Of a DNA stretch of 43,895 nt, positions 25,279-34,424 are shown one piece after another; the stretch's first letter is position 1; the number at the start of each line of letters is the position of its first letter. The DNA is taken from assembly GCA_002709915.1 (NCBI GenBank), contig PARF01000024.1, positions 1 to 43,895 on the forward strand, in the 5' to 3' direction. Source of the DNA: Roseibacillus sp. GTDB lineage: Bacteria > Verrucomicrobiota > Verrucomicrobiia > Verrucomicrobiales > Akkermansiaceae. The notes beneath the pieces are model-generated. The model searched no databases, was not told where the DNA came from, and saw only the letters and a list, made by a program, of their open reading frames with translations. The position numbers and the translations under genes are program-made.

Positions 25279-28245
25279 CTAGGGCGCTTGGCCATACTTC
25301 TTCTTGTGGAGAGCCCGAGCCTGCTTCTGCCAGCCATCCCTCCGGATCCGTTCCTTGAGGTTGAGATCTTCACTGATCGCTCGTATTTGCGGAGCTTTCC
25401 ATTCGGCGACCTGCCGATAGGTATATATGCCTGCATCATGAAGGCGCCGGCAGATCACCTCTCCCACCCCCTGTAGTTCCGTGAGGTCATCGACCTCCTT
25501 CGGAGCCTTCCGGTAAATTTTGCCCATTCGGGGGTCTTTAACCAAGTTGGCTTTGCGCCGCGAAGGTAACCTGACCACTTCATCCCCAGAGGGAGTCTTC
25601 CGCGCAGCCTGCCTTTTTGGGCGCTTGGCGGCCCCGAGCTCTGCTTTCAACGCGGCTTCAGCCTCAACGTGCTGTTCAATCTGCTCTTTGGCACGTTGCA
25701 AGGCAGCGCGCAAATCGTCCTCCGCAGCTTCACGACTTGATTCGGCCTCCTTCAGGGCCTCTGAAACCGCCTCCTCAAGCGCGCGCTCACCTTCCTCCCT
25801 GACGACCTCCACCCTCTTCTCCAGACGCTTCTTCTCTTCCTCGGTTACCGCAGCAGTAGCTTCAGCGGAAGTCAGCTTCCTACTGAGGATATTTTGTTCC
25901 TCCTTTGACTTGCTCAGCTCGGCCTGAGCTCGTCGGAACCGTTCTTCCGTGGAATGCAATTTCTCCTGAAGAGAATTCACCCGCTTTACCTTCTCTTCTG
26001 CTTCCACGAGCTCAACACGCAATCCGTTGATTTCTGTCCGCAGTATTCTGCCAGCATCCTCTACCTGCTGGCGTTCACGCTGTTGATCACCCAGCTCATG
26101 CTGGATCCTGTCTTTCTCCGCCTTGATCTGCTTGAGAAGCACCTCTGCCTTACTATCTCCCGAAAGTATTGCCATATGCTTATTCAGTTCTTTCTTCTCC
26201 TCACGCAACCGGTGTAGCTCATCAGACCACTTCGCTTCAGATACCCGACACTGTTGCAGCTCTTCCTGCTCCCGTTCCCGCTCCTGGCGCACCAGCTCAA
26301 GATCCAGCAGGACTTGCTCTATCTCACGTCGGGCAGCCATGAGCTGATCTTTCAAGACCGCCTCTTTACCCGAAGAGTCCTCAAGTTCACTCCTGACCCG
26401 TACAACCCGCTCCTCCAGTTCTCCGATGGTCACGGCTAGCGCTACCTTCTCTTCATTGGTTACTTTCAGCTTCTCATCGGCATCCCGGTATTTGCTCTGC
26501 AGTTCCCGGCTTTCCGATTCCAGCTTCGCTTTGGCTGATTCTGCTTCGTGCAGCTGCGCATGTATTTTCTCTGCTCCCTGCCTTGAGAGAAGCAGGTCGC
26601 TTTCAAGCCTCGCTCGCTCATCTGTCATTTCGGCAAGCTCGCGAGCTACTCCATCCCTCTCTTGCTCAATTGTCCTGAGCTGCGCCTCAAGACTCCCTAT
26701 TTTACGCTCTAATTCCTCCTGTAGCAGCGAGTTCCTCTCGATCTCATCCTGACGCAATTTGGCCTCGGTCTCTGCCTGTGAGGAAAGTTTCTCCTCAGTT
26801 CTCCTTAATCGTCCAAGCTCTCTCTCGCGAGTATCACGCTCACTGGCCGCAGCCTCCGCATCCTCCCGGAGAGTGTCCCTCTCCTTCCGGGTCTCAAGAA
26901 GCTCTTCAGAGGCCTTCTCGTATTGGCTCTGATGGCCTTCTGCTTCCTTCTCGAGCCTGGCCTTTGTTTCCTCATGGCGAACTTCCACCATTTCCAGCTC
27001 GTTCTTTACTTCATCACGTTCTCTCGCGAGTTCGGCAAGATGTCTCTCGGTGACTTCACGCGTCTCGCGGAGTTTCTTGAGCTCTTCCTGCAGCTTGACC
27101 CTTTCTCCATTTCTCTCCTTTTCTTGCGTTTCGATTTTTACTTGAAGGGCCTCGCGCTCCTCCCTGAGGGCAGACAATTCCCTCTCTATAGTCACATGCT
27201 GCCCCTCTACCGAGGCAAGCGCCTCTTCGAGGGTAACGGTGGCTCCCCGCAGGTATGAGAGCTCTTCCTCCAGCAGGTCCTTATCCTTCCTGTGACCCTC
27301 TTCTGCCAACTGCAGTTTACTCCTGAGGTTTCCACACTCTTCCCTGACGCCTACCAGCTCAGCTGCATTGCGGTCCCGTTCTTTGGTCACTTCTTCCAGC
27401 GCACGCTCAACATCCTCACTCACTCTCTGAAGGTCGCGAAGCTCTTGTTGCGTTTTCTGCATGTCCGCCCGCTCGTCGACGAGATGACTCTCCAACTTTT
27501 CGACCGCAGCCCCGAGGCGATCTGCCTCTGAAACTTTGACCTCGAGTTGCTTTTCAAGATCTCGAGTCTTTCTCTCCAGTGTTTTTAACTGACGGTTTGC
27601 AGACTTCTCGGCGGCAGAGAGCTTCTTGCGAAGATCGCGCCCGGCAGACGCCAGCTCCTTTTCCAATGCTCGCTTCTCGGCCTTGAATTTTTTCCTCTCG
27701 CCTTTGGAAACTATGACTTCCGCCTGTCCTTTCTTCTCAGATTCTCGGTTCCCTCCCGGGTGATCCCCTCCGGAACCGGCTCCGCCCGGTGACTGTGATG
27801 CCAGCTCCTTACCAATCTCCTCCCGTTTGAGGTTCATGCCAGCTAGATCCTGCTCAATGCTCTTCTTCTGCTGAGCCATCTCAGCAAGGCTCGACTCCAC
27901 TGCTGCTCTCTCCTTACGGGCCACCTTCAGGATTTTTTCGAGTTCCTCGTTATCTCGCCGCAGGGCCTCTATTTTCCTCTCGAGTTCGAGAGAGTTTACC
28001 GGAGCACCCTTCACGCCTCCGGTTTCCTGATAGTTCTTGAGACGCTCCCTTTCCTTACTCAAGGCGATCTCTACGACTTCGTTCACCTGTTCCGCTTCCT
28101 CGAGGCGCTGCCTCGATTCAATCTCCCCAGCACGATACTTGCCCCACGCCAACCACCCCAGAGCTGCTCCCAGTAAAGCTGCCGGCACAATGAGCAGCAA
28201 ACTGTAGAGGCCGTAATTGACCAGAAAATAGGTTATCGCGTCCAT
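25279..28245 (-). CDS. Membrane-anchored giant coiled-coil protein with C-terminal helix-hairpin-helix domain
   Basis: Seen: 988 residues. One Gly/Leu-rich membrane helix lies at about 12-34 (LYSLLLIVPAALLGAALGWL). Then comes an almost continuous heptad-rich Glu/Arg/Leu coiled coil from about 45 to 880, broken near 155-180 by a Gly/Ser/Pro stretch (SPGGAGSGGDHPGG). A basic linker and a helix-hairpin-helix domain end the protein at about 918-985 (LTELQGVGEVICRRLHDAGI, LKERIRRDGWQKQAR). The last part resembles COG3743 (predicted flap-endonuclease-like 5' DNA nuclease or HHH) domains, which usually bind DNA or an unknown ligand and lack proven catalysis. It starts 29 bp after the BON/OmpA gene. 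The pair may span the envelope from cytosol to peptidoglycan; that is inference. Confidence 0.85.
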   Translation of the reverse strand: MDAITYFLVNYGLYSLLLIVPAALLGAALGWLAWGKYRAGEIESRQRLEEAEQVNEVVEIALSKERERLKNYQETGGVKGAPVNSLELERKIEALRRDNEELEKILKVARKERAAVESSLAEMAQQKKSIEQDLAGMNLKREEIGKELASQSPGGAGSGGDHPGGNRESEKKGQAEVIVSKGERKKFKAEKRALEKELASAGRDLRKKLSAAEKSANRQLKTLERKTRDLEKQLEVKVSEADRLGAAVEKLESHLVDERADMQKTQQELRDLQRVSEDVERALEEVTKERDRNAAELVGVREECGNLRSKLQLAEEGHRKDKDLLEEELSYLRGATVTLEEALASVEGQHVTIERELSALREEREALQVKIETQEKERNGERVKLQEELKKLRETREVTERHLAELARERDEVKNELEMVEVRHEETKARLEKEAEGHQSQYEKASEELLETRKERDTLREDAEAAASERDTRERELGRLRRTEEKLSSQAETEAKLRQDEIERNSLLQEELERKIGSLEAQLRTIEQERDGVARELAEMTDERARLESDLLLSRQGAEKIHAQLHEAESAKAKLESESRELQSKYRDADEKLKVTNEEKVALAVTIGELEERVVRVRSELEDSSGKEAVLKDQLMAARREIEQVLLDLELVRQEREREQEELQQCRVSEAKWSDELHRLREEKKELNKHMAILSGDSKAEVLLKQIKAEKDRIQHELGDQQRERQQVEDAGRILRTEINGLRVELVEAEEKVKRVNSLQEKLHSTEERFRRAQAELSKSKEEQNILSRKLTSAEATAAVTEEEKKRLEKRVEVVREEGERALEEAVSEALKEAESSREAAEDDLRAALQRAKEQIEQHVEAEAALKAELGAAKRPKRQAARKTPSGDEVVRLPSRRKANLVKDPRMGKIYRKAPKEVDDLTELQGVGEVICRRLHDAGIYTYRQVAEWKAPQIRAISEDLNLKERIRRDGWQKQARALHKKKYGQAP

Positions 28246-28274
28246 GCGGAATCTATCTCTTCAGGCGAGCTCTC

Positions 28275-29324
28275 TTACTTGACCATGATCTCCACTTGGT
28301 TATCACGGTCTCCCCCGGGAGCTACACCGAAGGAGCGGGTCTCAATTTGCCTCAGCGGCACTCCTTGATCCACGAGAATCTTTCCAACGATTTCTGCCCT
28401 GAGGCGCGCAAGCCGGCTATTTTCGGTGGCATTACCATCGCGTGCTGGATGCCCTCCTACTGCGTAGCGGGCTCCCTCTCCCGCAGTAATAATCGCCCGT
28501 GCGGCGATGATCACCTTGTCACGGTCACCGCTCTGGAGCTCGTCGCTTCCGGGTCGAAAGGTAACAACGCAGTCATTCAACTTACGCCGTAATTGCTCAA
28601 GGACCGTTCCATCCTGCAGCGACTCAGGCTGGTATCCCGGAAAATGATATTGAGACGAGCGTAGCACGAACTCATCAGAAACCATATCTCTGGAGACGAC
28701 CTCACTTGCCTTGGAAAGCCAATCGATTCTTAACCCACTGGTGGTATCCCCTCCGAGCATCAACCCCCCTTTCCGAAGCTCTACGCTACGATCGCCCTGC
28801 TCCCGGAAATAGTACGCGAGAAACTCTCTCCATGTTTCAACCCCCTCAGGATCGACGACAAAAGTCTGCCGCTCAAGATCAGCGTCCCACCCTGAACGTG
28901 TCTTGAGAGGGGGGGCAAGCTCAACCACCAGATCCTCGGAAACAACGCCACTCGCTTTGAAACGCCCTCTCTCCCTCTCGACTCGCAACCAGTCAGGGGC
29001 CCGTAATTCACTCCCATGATCAACTACCCGCACTCCCGATAAAGCGTCAACCCGTGCAACAACCCGGACCCGCTGCGAATCTGACTCTACCGCCCCGGAA
29101 ATGACGGCATCGAGATAGTCAAGTCGAACATCTGGATCGACCACCCCCTCCTCTTTAAGGATCTCTTCAACCTGCTTCTCAAGGCTCGGCTTGAGCTCGC
29201 TGAGGAAGATCTGCCTATGAAAATACCCGATACTGGGAATCAGAAGCAGGATCGCCAATATTACGAAGCCCTTCACGAAGGAATGCTCGTCGACAGGAAG
29301 GCTGGCGACAAAAGAAAAATTCAA
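28275..29324 (-). CDS. Membrane protein with BON-like and degenerate OmpA domains
   Basis: The protein has 349 residues: a membrane helix at about 18-37 (VKGFVILAILLLIPSIGYF), BON-like alpha/beta repeats (about 45-200, e.g. LDAVISGAVESDSQRVRVVA), and an OmpA_C domain (about 240-349; FRPGSDELQSGD, SRLARLRAEIVGKIL, FGVAPGGDRDNQVEI). The domain order recalls OmpATb/ArfA of mycobacteria. In the peptidoglycan site the usual GH-T-D is GGHPARDG, so the canonical Asp position is Ala while the Arg of LxxxRA is kept; binding to peptidoglycan may be altered. The start appears to be TTG 29324; GTG at 29276 is an alternative. It is followed after 29 bp by the coiled-coil gene and preceded by prmA. Confidence 0.8.
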   Translation of the reverse strand: MNFSFVASLPVDEHSFVKGFVILAILLLIPSIGYFHRQIFLSELKPSLEKQVEEILKEEGVVDPDVRLDYLDAVISGAVESDSQRVRVVARVDALSGVRVVDHGSELRAPDWLRVERERGRFKASGVVSEDLVVELAPPLKTRSGWDADLERQTFVVDPEGVETWREFLAYYFREQGDRSVELRKGGLMLGGDTTSGLRIDWLSKASEVVSRDMVSDEFVLRSSQYHFPGYQPESLQDGTVLEQLRRKLNDCVVTFRPGSDELQSGDRDKVIIAARAIITAGEGARYAVGGHPARDGNATENSRLARLRAEIVGKILVDQGVPLRQIETRSFGVAPGGDRDNQVEIMVK

Positions 29325-29405
29325 CTCTATGGCAAAGTGGAGAACATCTTCCCCCCAATAGCTCCATTTTTTAAGGAGAGAGGAGGCTTATACTGCTCCC
29401 GGCGT

Positions 29406-30245
29406 TCAGGCCAATCCCCCCTTGGCCGCAATCCATTTTCCTCTCTTTTGGACAACGTCAAAAGTCAGTCCTGCAGCCTGAGCGACCTCCTTGGTTTCGT
29501 CCCATTGATCCTGCAGGACCCCGGAAAGTATGAGACTTCCCCCAACCGCGAGGGCATCAGCCATTTTTACAAAGGACCGTTGGAGGACAGTCGCAAAAAG
29601 ATTCGCCATGATTACATCATACGACCTACCAGGGGTCCAATCATCAAGATCTGATTGTAAGACCTCAACCCCGTCCGCCTTATTGCGCTCTACATTACAC
29701 CGCGCCACTGAAACCGCCTTGGGGTCGATATCCATCGCCTCACACCCAGCTGCACCAAGCAGGCTCGCGGCAATCGCCAGAACCCCGGTGCCGCATCCGA
29801 CATCCAGCATGCTCCAGCACCTGCTTTGCCGGCTCCGGGCCTCATCGGCGAGAAAACGCAGGCAAGAAGATGTCGTGACATGATCCCCGGTTCCAAAAGC
29901 CATTTCAGCCGGAATTATCACTAGTGCCCTGTCGCCCCTGCTCTCCTGAAGCTCACGCAATCTCACCTTATTGGTTTCAGAAGTCACCAGCAGGGAATCA
30001 CGAATTTTCACTGGCGGGACGGGCCTCGCAGATTCTGCAACCCAGTCCACCTCCTTGAGATTTCGAACTACCCCCCCAAATTGCCCCATTAACTTAAGAG
30101 CGTCGCCTTCTCGCTTACAGTAGAGGTCTACTCGTAAAAATTTTCCACTTCTCAATCTCGTAATGACGAAATTCTGATTCCCATAAAAACGCTCCTCCCA
30201 GACCTCTTCCCGGCTTACTGCCGATCGCTTCGACCATACCCACAT
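29406..30245 (-). CDS. prmA: Ribosomal protein L11 methyltransferase-like protein
   Basis: An S-adenosylmethionine-dependent class I methyltransferase of 279 residues. The SAM-binding loop MLDVGCGTGVLAIAASLLGA (motif I) is followed by the acidic AMDIDPKAV and the catalytic-region MANLFATVL (in place of NILA). GDHVTTSSCLRF corresponds to the conserved GTGxHxTT segment of PrmA (AFGTGDHVTTSS). The N-terminal 90 residues match a substrate-recognition domain in size. PrmA trimethylates L11 in E. coli and is dispensable. GTG 30257 and ATG 30245 are both possible starts; the latter has AGGG five bases upstream. It is the first gene of the minus-strand run leading to the OmpA and coiled-coil genes. 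Confidence 0.88.
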   Translation of the reverse strand: MWVWSKRSAVSREEVWEERFYGNQNFVITRLRSGKFLRVDLYCKREGDALKLMGQFGGVVRNLKEVDWVAESARPVPPVKIRDSLLVTSETNKVRLRELQESRGDRALVIIPAEMAFGTGDHVTTSSCLRFLADEARSRQSRCWSMLDVGCGTGVLAIAASLLGAAGCEAMDIDPKAVSVARCNVERNKADGVEVLQSDLDDWTPGRSYDVIMANLFATVLQRSFVKMADALAVGGSLILSGVLQDQWDETKEVAQAAGLTFDVVQKRGKWIAAKGGLA

Positions 30246-30390
30246 TGTTGCCCTCACGCTTTACTTCACAGCCTCACGGATAGTAAACCAGATTTCGTTG
30301 TATTTTACCGGTCCCTTCCTGAAGGACTCCCTACAAAGGTTGCGGCGAGCAATACCGGAGAATCTCGGGATTCAACTCGTTGCTCCGTAT

Positions 30391-30861
30391 TCACAACCAC
30401 ATCTCATGGTCACCAGACGCTAATTGAATCAGCATTCTGACGAGTTTTCTCTGATCTCTTTCAAAGTGGTTCTTGATCAAAGTAGTGTGGTACTCTGGCG
30501 CTACATCCCATGCGTTCAAGGTTTTACTAGCTCCGAAAAAGGATAGGATCCTGAGAGGATGATCGCAGGAATACGAATAGTGTGCCCGTTGCGCCCGCAT
30601 TGGCATCACCTGCAGCGTCCTGTCTCCATCAATAAGCTGCAGGCCGGGAAAGCATCGATCTCGCCCCTCCTCCAGTGCCTGCTCGTAGGAAGATACTTCA
30701 CTTTCCCAGTCATAGGATTTCAACAGCTCAAGGCAGTGTTCAAGCGAAGGTTCCGAAACCGCCTTCAACCTGCCGTCATAGTGCTGAATCCATACTTCCA
30801 CACCCGCTTGTCTCGTTCTCCCCGGTCTAAGTCCAGCCTCGAAGCGACAAAGAAGATTCAT
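30391..30861 (-). CDS. Hypothetical protein, 156 aa
   Basis: I do not recognise a family. The protein is soluble, with no signal peptide or membrane segment. Mixed alpha/beta composition, aromatic residues and regular hydrophobic spacing (for example LEHCLELLKSYDWESEVSSY) and a His/Tyr-rich patch (QRAHYSYSCDHPLRI) argue for a folded protein. The frame ends in QLASGDHEMWL. The flanks are a 145-bp gap to prmA (30246-30390) and a 202-bp gap before the DUF1549 gene, in which I see no other gene. It could belong to the prmA transcript, since both are on the minus strand and this gene is upstream. Confidence 0.65.
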   Translation of the reverse strand: MNLLCRFEAGLRPGRTRQAGVEVWIQHYDGRLKAVSEPSLEHCLELLKSYDWESEVSSYEQALEEGRDRCFPGLQLIDGDRTLQVMPMRAQRAHYSYSCDHPLRILSFFGASKTLNAWDVAPEYHTTLIKNHFERDQRKLVRMLIQLASGDHEMWL

Positions 30862-31063
30862 GCAGCGCGGTGCTTCATGGCCATCAGGATCGGTCCTCTC
30901 ACCGATTCCCCTGATTAGCCCCCTGGTCGCCCGAGCAAGAGAGGCCCCGAGGAGGCAAACGAATTAAACCCCGTACTTGTAGTATCGCTCTACTGATTGT
31001 AATCACTTCGGGTGCTCGAAGCTTTCCAAATAGTTGAGTAACTTTGGCCAGACCACTGCAACG

Positions 31064-32929
31064 ATGAGGCTAATTCTTTTTCTTCTTGGTTTCACAGCGG
31101 CTTCAGTCATGTCGACCGCCGCCAAGGAGCAGGCTTATTGGGCTTTCCAACCACTCACCCCTGTAAAAGTTCCTATCGAGGCGACTCATTCATGGGCTCG
31201 GAATGCGATTGATCTTTTCGTCCTGAAAAATGCCGGCGAGAGCCAGCTTTCCCCGAATCCTGTTGCCGCTCGAAACTCGTTGATCCGGCGTGCGTATTTT
31301 GACCTGATCGGCCTTGCCCCTTCGCGCCGAGAAGTCGAAGACTTTATCGCGAATTCTTCTTCCGACGCCTACCACCAGCTCGTCTCTCAATTACTCTCGA
31401 GCCCACATTACGGCGAACGGTGGGGGCGGCACTGGCTCGATGTAGCGCGCTTTGGTGAAAGCCACGGCTACGAAAGTGACAACGAGCGGCCAACCGCGTG
31501 GACCTATCGTGACGCCGTCATTCGGGCTCTGAATGAGGACATGCCTTTCGATAGGTTTACCCGGTGGCAGGTGGCAGGCGACGCCTTGAAAGGTGAGGAT
31601 GCTCTAGCCCAGGCCCTTACTGGATTTCTTAACGCAGGATCCACGGTAACCAATGTCGATGGAGTTGACCGTGAAAAGGCCATGTACGACAAGATGGACG
31701 ATATCGTCTCTGCCACCGGATCCGCGTTCCTTGGCCTGACCATCGGGTGCGCAAGGTGTCACGACCACAAATATGACCCAATCTCTCAGCGTGATTACTA
31801 TCGCCTTGTCGGATTTTTTCTTCCGGGTAAACCGGCAGATCGTAGTCTTGCCATTGGCGACAAGGGTAATACTGTAAAAGCACTCACGTGGAATGGTGGG
31901 AATACCCGCAAAAACCCTCTGCTTGGCAGAGGCGATGTTGAGGAAAAAGAGGGCGATGTTGGATCTGGAGTTCTGACGGTCCTCAGCCCCGCTGGCAGTG
32001 ACCTCACCAATTGGATCCGGGAGAAAGAAAACAAGAGTGGAGATGGCAGGCAAGGCCTCGCACGATGGCTCACGGATGTTGACAAGGGGGCTGGAGCCTT
32101 GTTGGCACGGGTGATCGTAAACCGTCTCTGGCAGCACCACTTCGGTATCGGACTGGTCAAAACCAGCAATAATTTCGGCAGCGTCGGGGACAGGCCTACC
32201 AATCAGGAACTCCTCGATTGGCTGGCCACCGAACTCATCAGGGAGGGCTGGAGACTGAAGCCCATCCACAAGCTCATCATGACGAGTGCGACCTATATGC
32301 AGTCTACCGAGTGGGACCAGAGGCGGCATGCCCTAGATCCCGAAAACAACCTCCATTGGCGACGGATCCCAAGGCGCCTCGAGGCTGAAATTCTTCGGGA
32401 TTCGATCATGAATACCGCCGGGACTTTGAACAGAAAACTCTACGGGCCAAGTGTTAAGCCATGGGTCTCCAGCGACGCGGTAAAAACAGGATCAACCAAT
32501 AAATGGCCCACGAATGTCAAGGATGGCCCGGAGACCTGGCGACGCAGCATTTACGTCTTCATGCGACGCTCGATGAGAGTCCCTTTCTTTGAAACCTTCG
32601 ATGTTCCAGACGCCATGCAGAGTCGAGGACTCCGGGAAAAAACTACGGTTGCGACTCAGGCTCTCCTGTTGATGAACAACGAGTTCGTGCGTCAACAGGC
32701 TGCCCACTTCGCCCGTAGAGTTACCGCCTTGGCCAAGTCTCGCGCCCCTGACTCCAAAGCAGATGAAGCCCGGGCTATCGTGGAAGAGGCCTACTGGCTG
32801 GCCTTCTCGCGGAAAGCAACGGATAACGAGATTGAACTCGGCGTCGAATTGATGGCCCGGGAGGGACAGACCGTTGAGAACTTCTGTCACGTTCTTCTCA
32901 CACTGAACGAATTTGCCTATGTCGATTAA
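31064..32929 (+). CDS. Secreted DUF1549/DUF1553 (PSCyt2/PSD1) domain protein
   Basis: The protein has 621 residues with a signal peptide (MRLILFLLGFTAASVMSTAA) and the two planctomycete-type domains. DUF1549 covers about 40-260 (RRAYFDLIGLAPSRREVEDF, YGERWGRHWLDVARFGESHG). DUF1553 covers about 340-610 (LLARVIVNRLWQHHFGIGLV, SNNFGSVGDRPTNQELLDWL). Within DUF1549 is Cys229-Ala-Arg-Cys232-His233 followed by DHKYDPI, a CxxCH that looks like a c-type heme site but is a fixed family motif of unproven ligand. It lacks the N-terminal cytochrome (PSCyt1) found in longer relatives. The DUF1501 gene overlaps its end, as is usual for this pair, often linked to polysaccharide use. The start at 31064 is preferred over the TTG at 31034. 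Confidence 0.9.
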   Translation: MRLILFLLGFTAASVMSTAAKEQAYWAFQPLTPVKVPIEATHSWARNAIDLFVLKNAGESQLSPNPVAARNSLIRRAYFDLIGLAPSRREVEDFIANSSSDAYHQLVSQLLSSPHYGERWGRHWLDVARFGESHGYESDNERPTAWTYRDAVIRALNEDMPFDRFTRWQVAGDALKGEDALAQALTGFLNAGSTVTNVDGVDREKAMYDKMDDIVSATGSAFLGLTIGCARCHDHKYDPISQRDYYRLVGFFLPGKPADRSLAIGDKGNTVKALTWNGGNTRKNPLLGRGDVEEKEGDVGSGVLTVLSPAGSDLTNWIREKENKSGDGRQGLARWLTDVDKGAGALLARVIVNRLWQHHFGIGLVKTSNNFGSVGDRPTNQELLDWLATELIREGWRLKPIHKLIMTSATYMQSTEWDQRRHALDPENNLHWRRIPRRLEAEILRDSIMNTAGTLNRKLYGPSVKPWVSSDAVKTGSTNKWPTNVKDGPETWRRSIYVFMRRSMRVPFFETFDVPDAMQSRGLREKTTVATQALLLMNNEFVRQQAAHFARRVTALAKSRAPDSKADEARAIVEEAYWLAFSRKATDNEIELGVELMAREGQTVENFCHVLLTLNEFAYVD

Positions 32930-34370
32930 TCTCAACAGGGCCTCAACCTTGATGAACCGTCGAGAGCTTCTCTCTAACGCGGGGTGCGGTTTTGGCTCTC
33001 TGGCCCTCGCCGGGTTGATGGCGGATCAGCAGCTGCTGGCAAACCCGGCAGGCCCAATGAGCGGACCGGAGTCCCCGTTATCCCCTCGGCAGCCGCATTT
33101 CAATGCCCGTGCTAAGCGGGTCATTTTTCTGTTCATGTATGGGGGACCCAGCCACGTGGACCTTTTTGATTACAAACCCGCTCTCAAAAAATATGAGGGA
33201 AAGAACGTGAGCGAAGTCGTTGATAACAAGGGCGCGCGAAGTAGCGGCGGCCTTTTCCCCTCCCCTTATGAATTTTCGCGGCACGGCCAGAGTGGTCACT
33301 GGGTTTCCGACCGCTACCCTCACCTTTCCAGGATGATCGACCGGACAGCAATGCTGCGGGGCGTCTACGGCCATTCCATCAGCCACGCTCCGGCACTTTT
33401 TGAACTCAACACCGGAATGATCCGAACCGGGTTCCCCAGCGTGGGTTCGTGGGTCACCTATGGCCTCGGTTCTGACAACAGGGACCTTCCGGGCTTTGTC
33501 GTTCTCTACGATTATCGCGGAGGGCCGATTGGAGGGGCTCCTAACTGGGGATCCGGTTTTCTGCCTGGAGCCTTTCAGGGCACTCCGGTTCGCTCGAAGG
33601 GCACCCCGATCCTGAATTTAAACAGGCCACACAGCTTGGCCTACCCTCAGCAAAGGGAGATGCTTGATTACGCAAGCAAACTTAATCGGCGTCACATGAC
33701 GGGCTATCCCTCTGACAATGCCCTTGAGGCACGCATTCAGTCATTTGAGCTTGCCTACAGGATGCAGTCGGCAGCTCCCGAGGCACTGGATATTTCGCAA
33801 GAGAAGGAATCAACCCGAAATCTTTATGGCATTGAAAACGGGAACCCGGGAGAGTACTTCGGGAGTCAATGTCTCATGGCAAGGCGCTTGGTTGAGCGCG
33901 GAGTGCGCTTCGTGCAGCTTTACTCTGGTGGAGGGCACGGGGATAATAACTGGGATGCTCACGGCAGCATTGTAGGCAATCACGATAAGCATTGTGCCGC
34001 CACGGATCAGCCCATCGCGGGCCTGCTGCAGGACCTCGAACAGCGGGGACTTCTCGATGAAACTCTGGTGGTATGGGGAGGAGAATTCGGGCGAACCCCG
34101 CAGAAACAGGGCGGGAATGGCCGCGATCACCATCCCTTTGGGTTTACCATGTGGATGGCTGGAGGCGGCATCAAGGGAGGCACCAGCTATGGTGAAACCG
34201 ATGAAATAGGATACCACGCTGCAGTAGACCGAACCTCTGTTCATGATATTCATGCCACCATCCTCCACCTCATGGGAATCGATCATAAGGCACTCACCTA
34301 TCACTTCAGCGGACGGGATTTCCGATTGACGGATGTCGCTGGCAAGGTGATTGACAGGGTCCTAGCCTAA
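32919..34370 (+). CDS. Secreted DUF1501 domain protein (sulfatase-like fold, Tat signal)
   Basis: The protein has 483 residues from ATG 32919, which overlaps the DUF1549/1553 gene by 11 bp; ATG 32952 (MNRRELLSNAGCGFGS) is an alternative. The twin-arginine motif NRRELL followed by GCGFGSLALAGL indicates Tat export. The family has an alkaline-phosphatase/sulfatase-like core: VIFLFMYGGPSHVDLFDYKP near the start, GGHGDNNWDAHGSI, VVWGGEFGRTPQ, and HHPFGFTMWMAGGG. These metal-binding positions are intact here. The formylglycine motif of true sulfatases is absent. Function is unknown, but it almost always partners a DUF1549/1553 protein in PVC genomes. Confidence 0.9.
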   Translation: MSINLNRASTLMNRRELLSNAGCGFGSLALAGLMADQQLLANPAGPMSGPESPLSPRQPHFNARAKRVIFLFMYGGPSHVDLFDYKPALKKYEGKNVSEVVDNKGARSSGGLFPSPYEFSRHGQSGHWVSDRYPHLSRMIDRTAMLRGVYGHSISHAPALFELNTGMIRTGFPSVGSWVTYGLGSDNRDLPGFVVLYDYRGGPIGGAPNWGSGFLPGAFQGTPVRSKGTPILNLNRPHSLAYPQQREMLDYASKLNRRHMTGYPSDNALEARIQSFELAYRMQSAAPEALDISQEKESTRNLYGIENGNPGEYFGSQCLMARRLVERGVRFVQLYSGGGHGDNNWDAHGSIVGNHDKHCAATDQPIAGLLQDLEQRGLLDETLVVWGGEFGRTPQKQGGNGRDHHPFGFTMWMAGGGIKGGTSYGETDEIGYHAAVDRTSVHDIHATILHLMGIDHKALTYHFSGRDFRLTDVAGKVIDRVLA

Positions 34371-34424
34371 GTCTGCACCGCCTCAATCGGTTCATCATGT
34401 GCCAGTGCTTGGACCGGCCATCTC

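Noticed and set aside
31742-31775. CxxCH in the DUF1549 protein as evidence for a c-type cytochrome
   Set aside because: GCARCHDHKYDP is a fixed DUF1549 motif; the separate cytochrome domain of longer relatives is missing, so heme binding cannot be claimed.
31604-32329. 241-codon minus-strand frame inside the DUF1549/1553 gene
   Set aside because: Opposite to clear family motifs; composition is that of an antisense translation.
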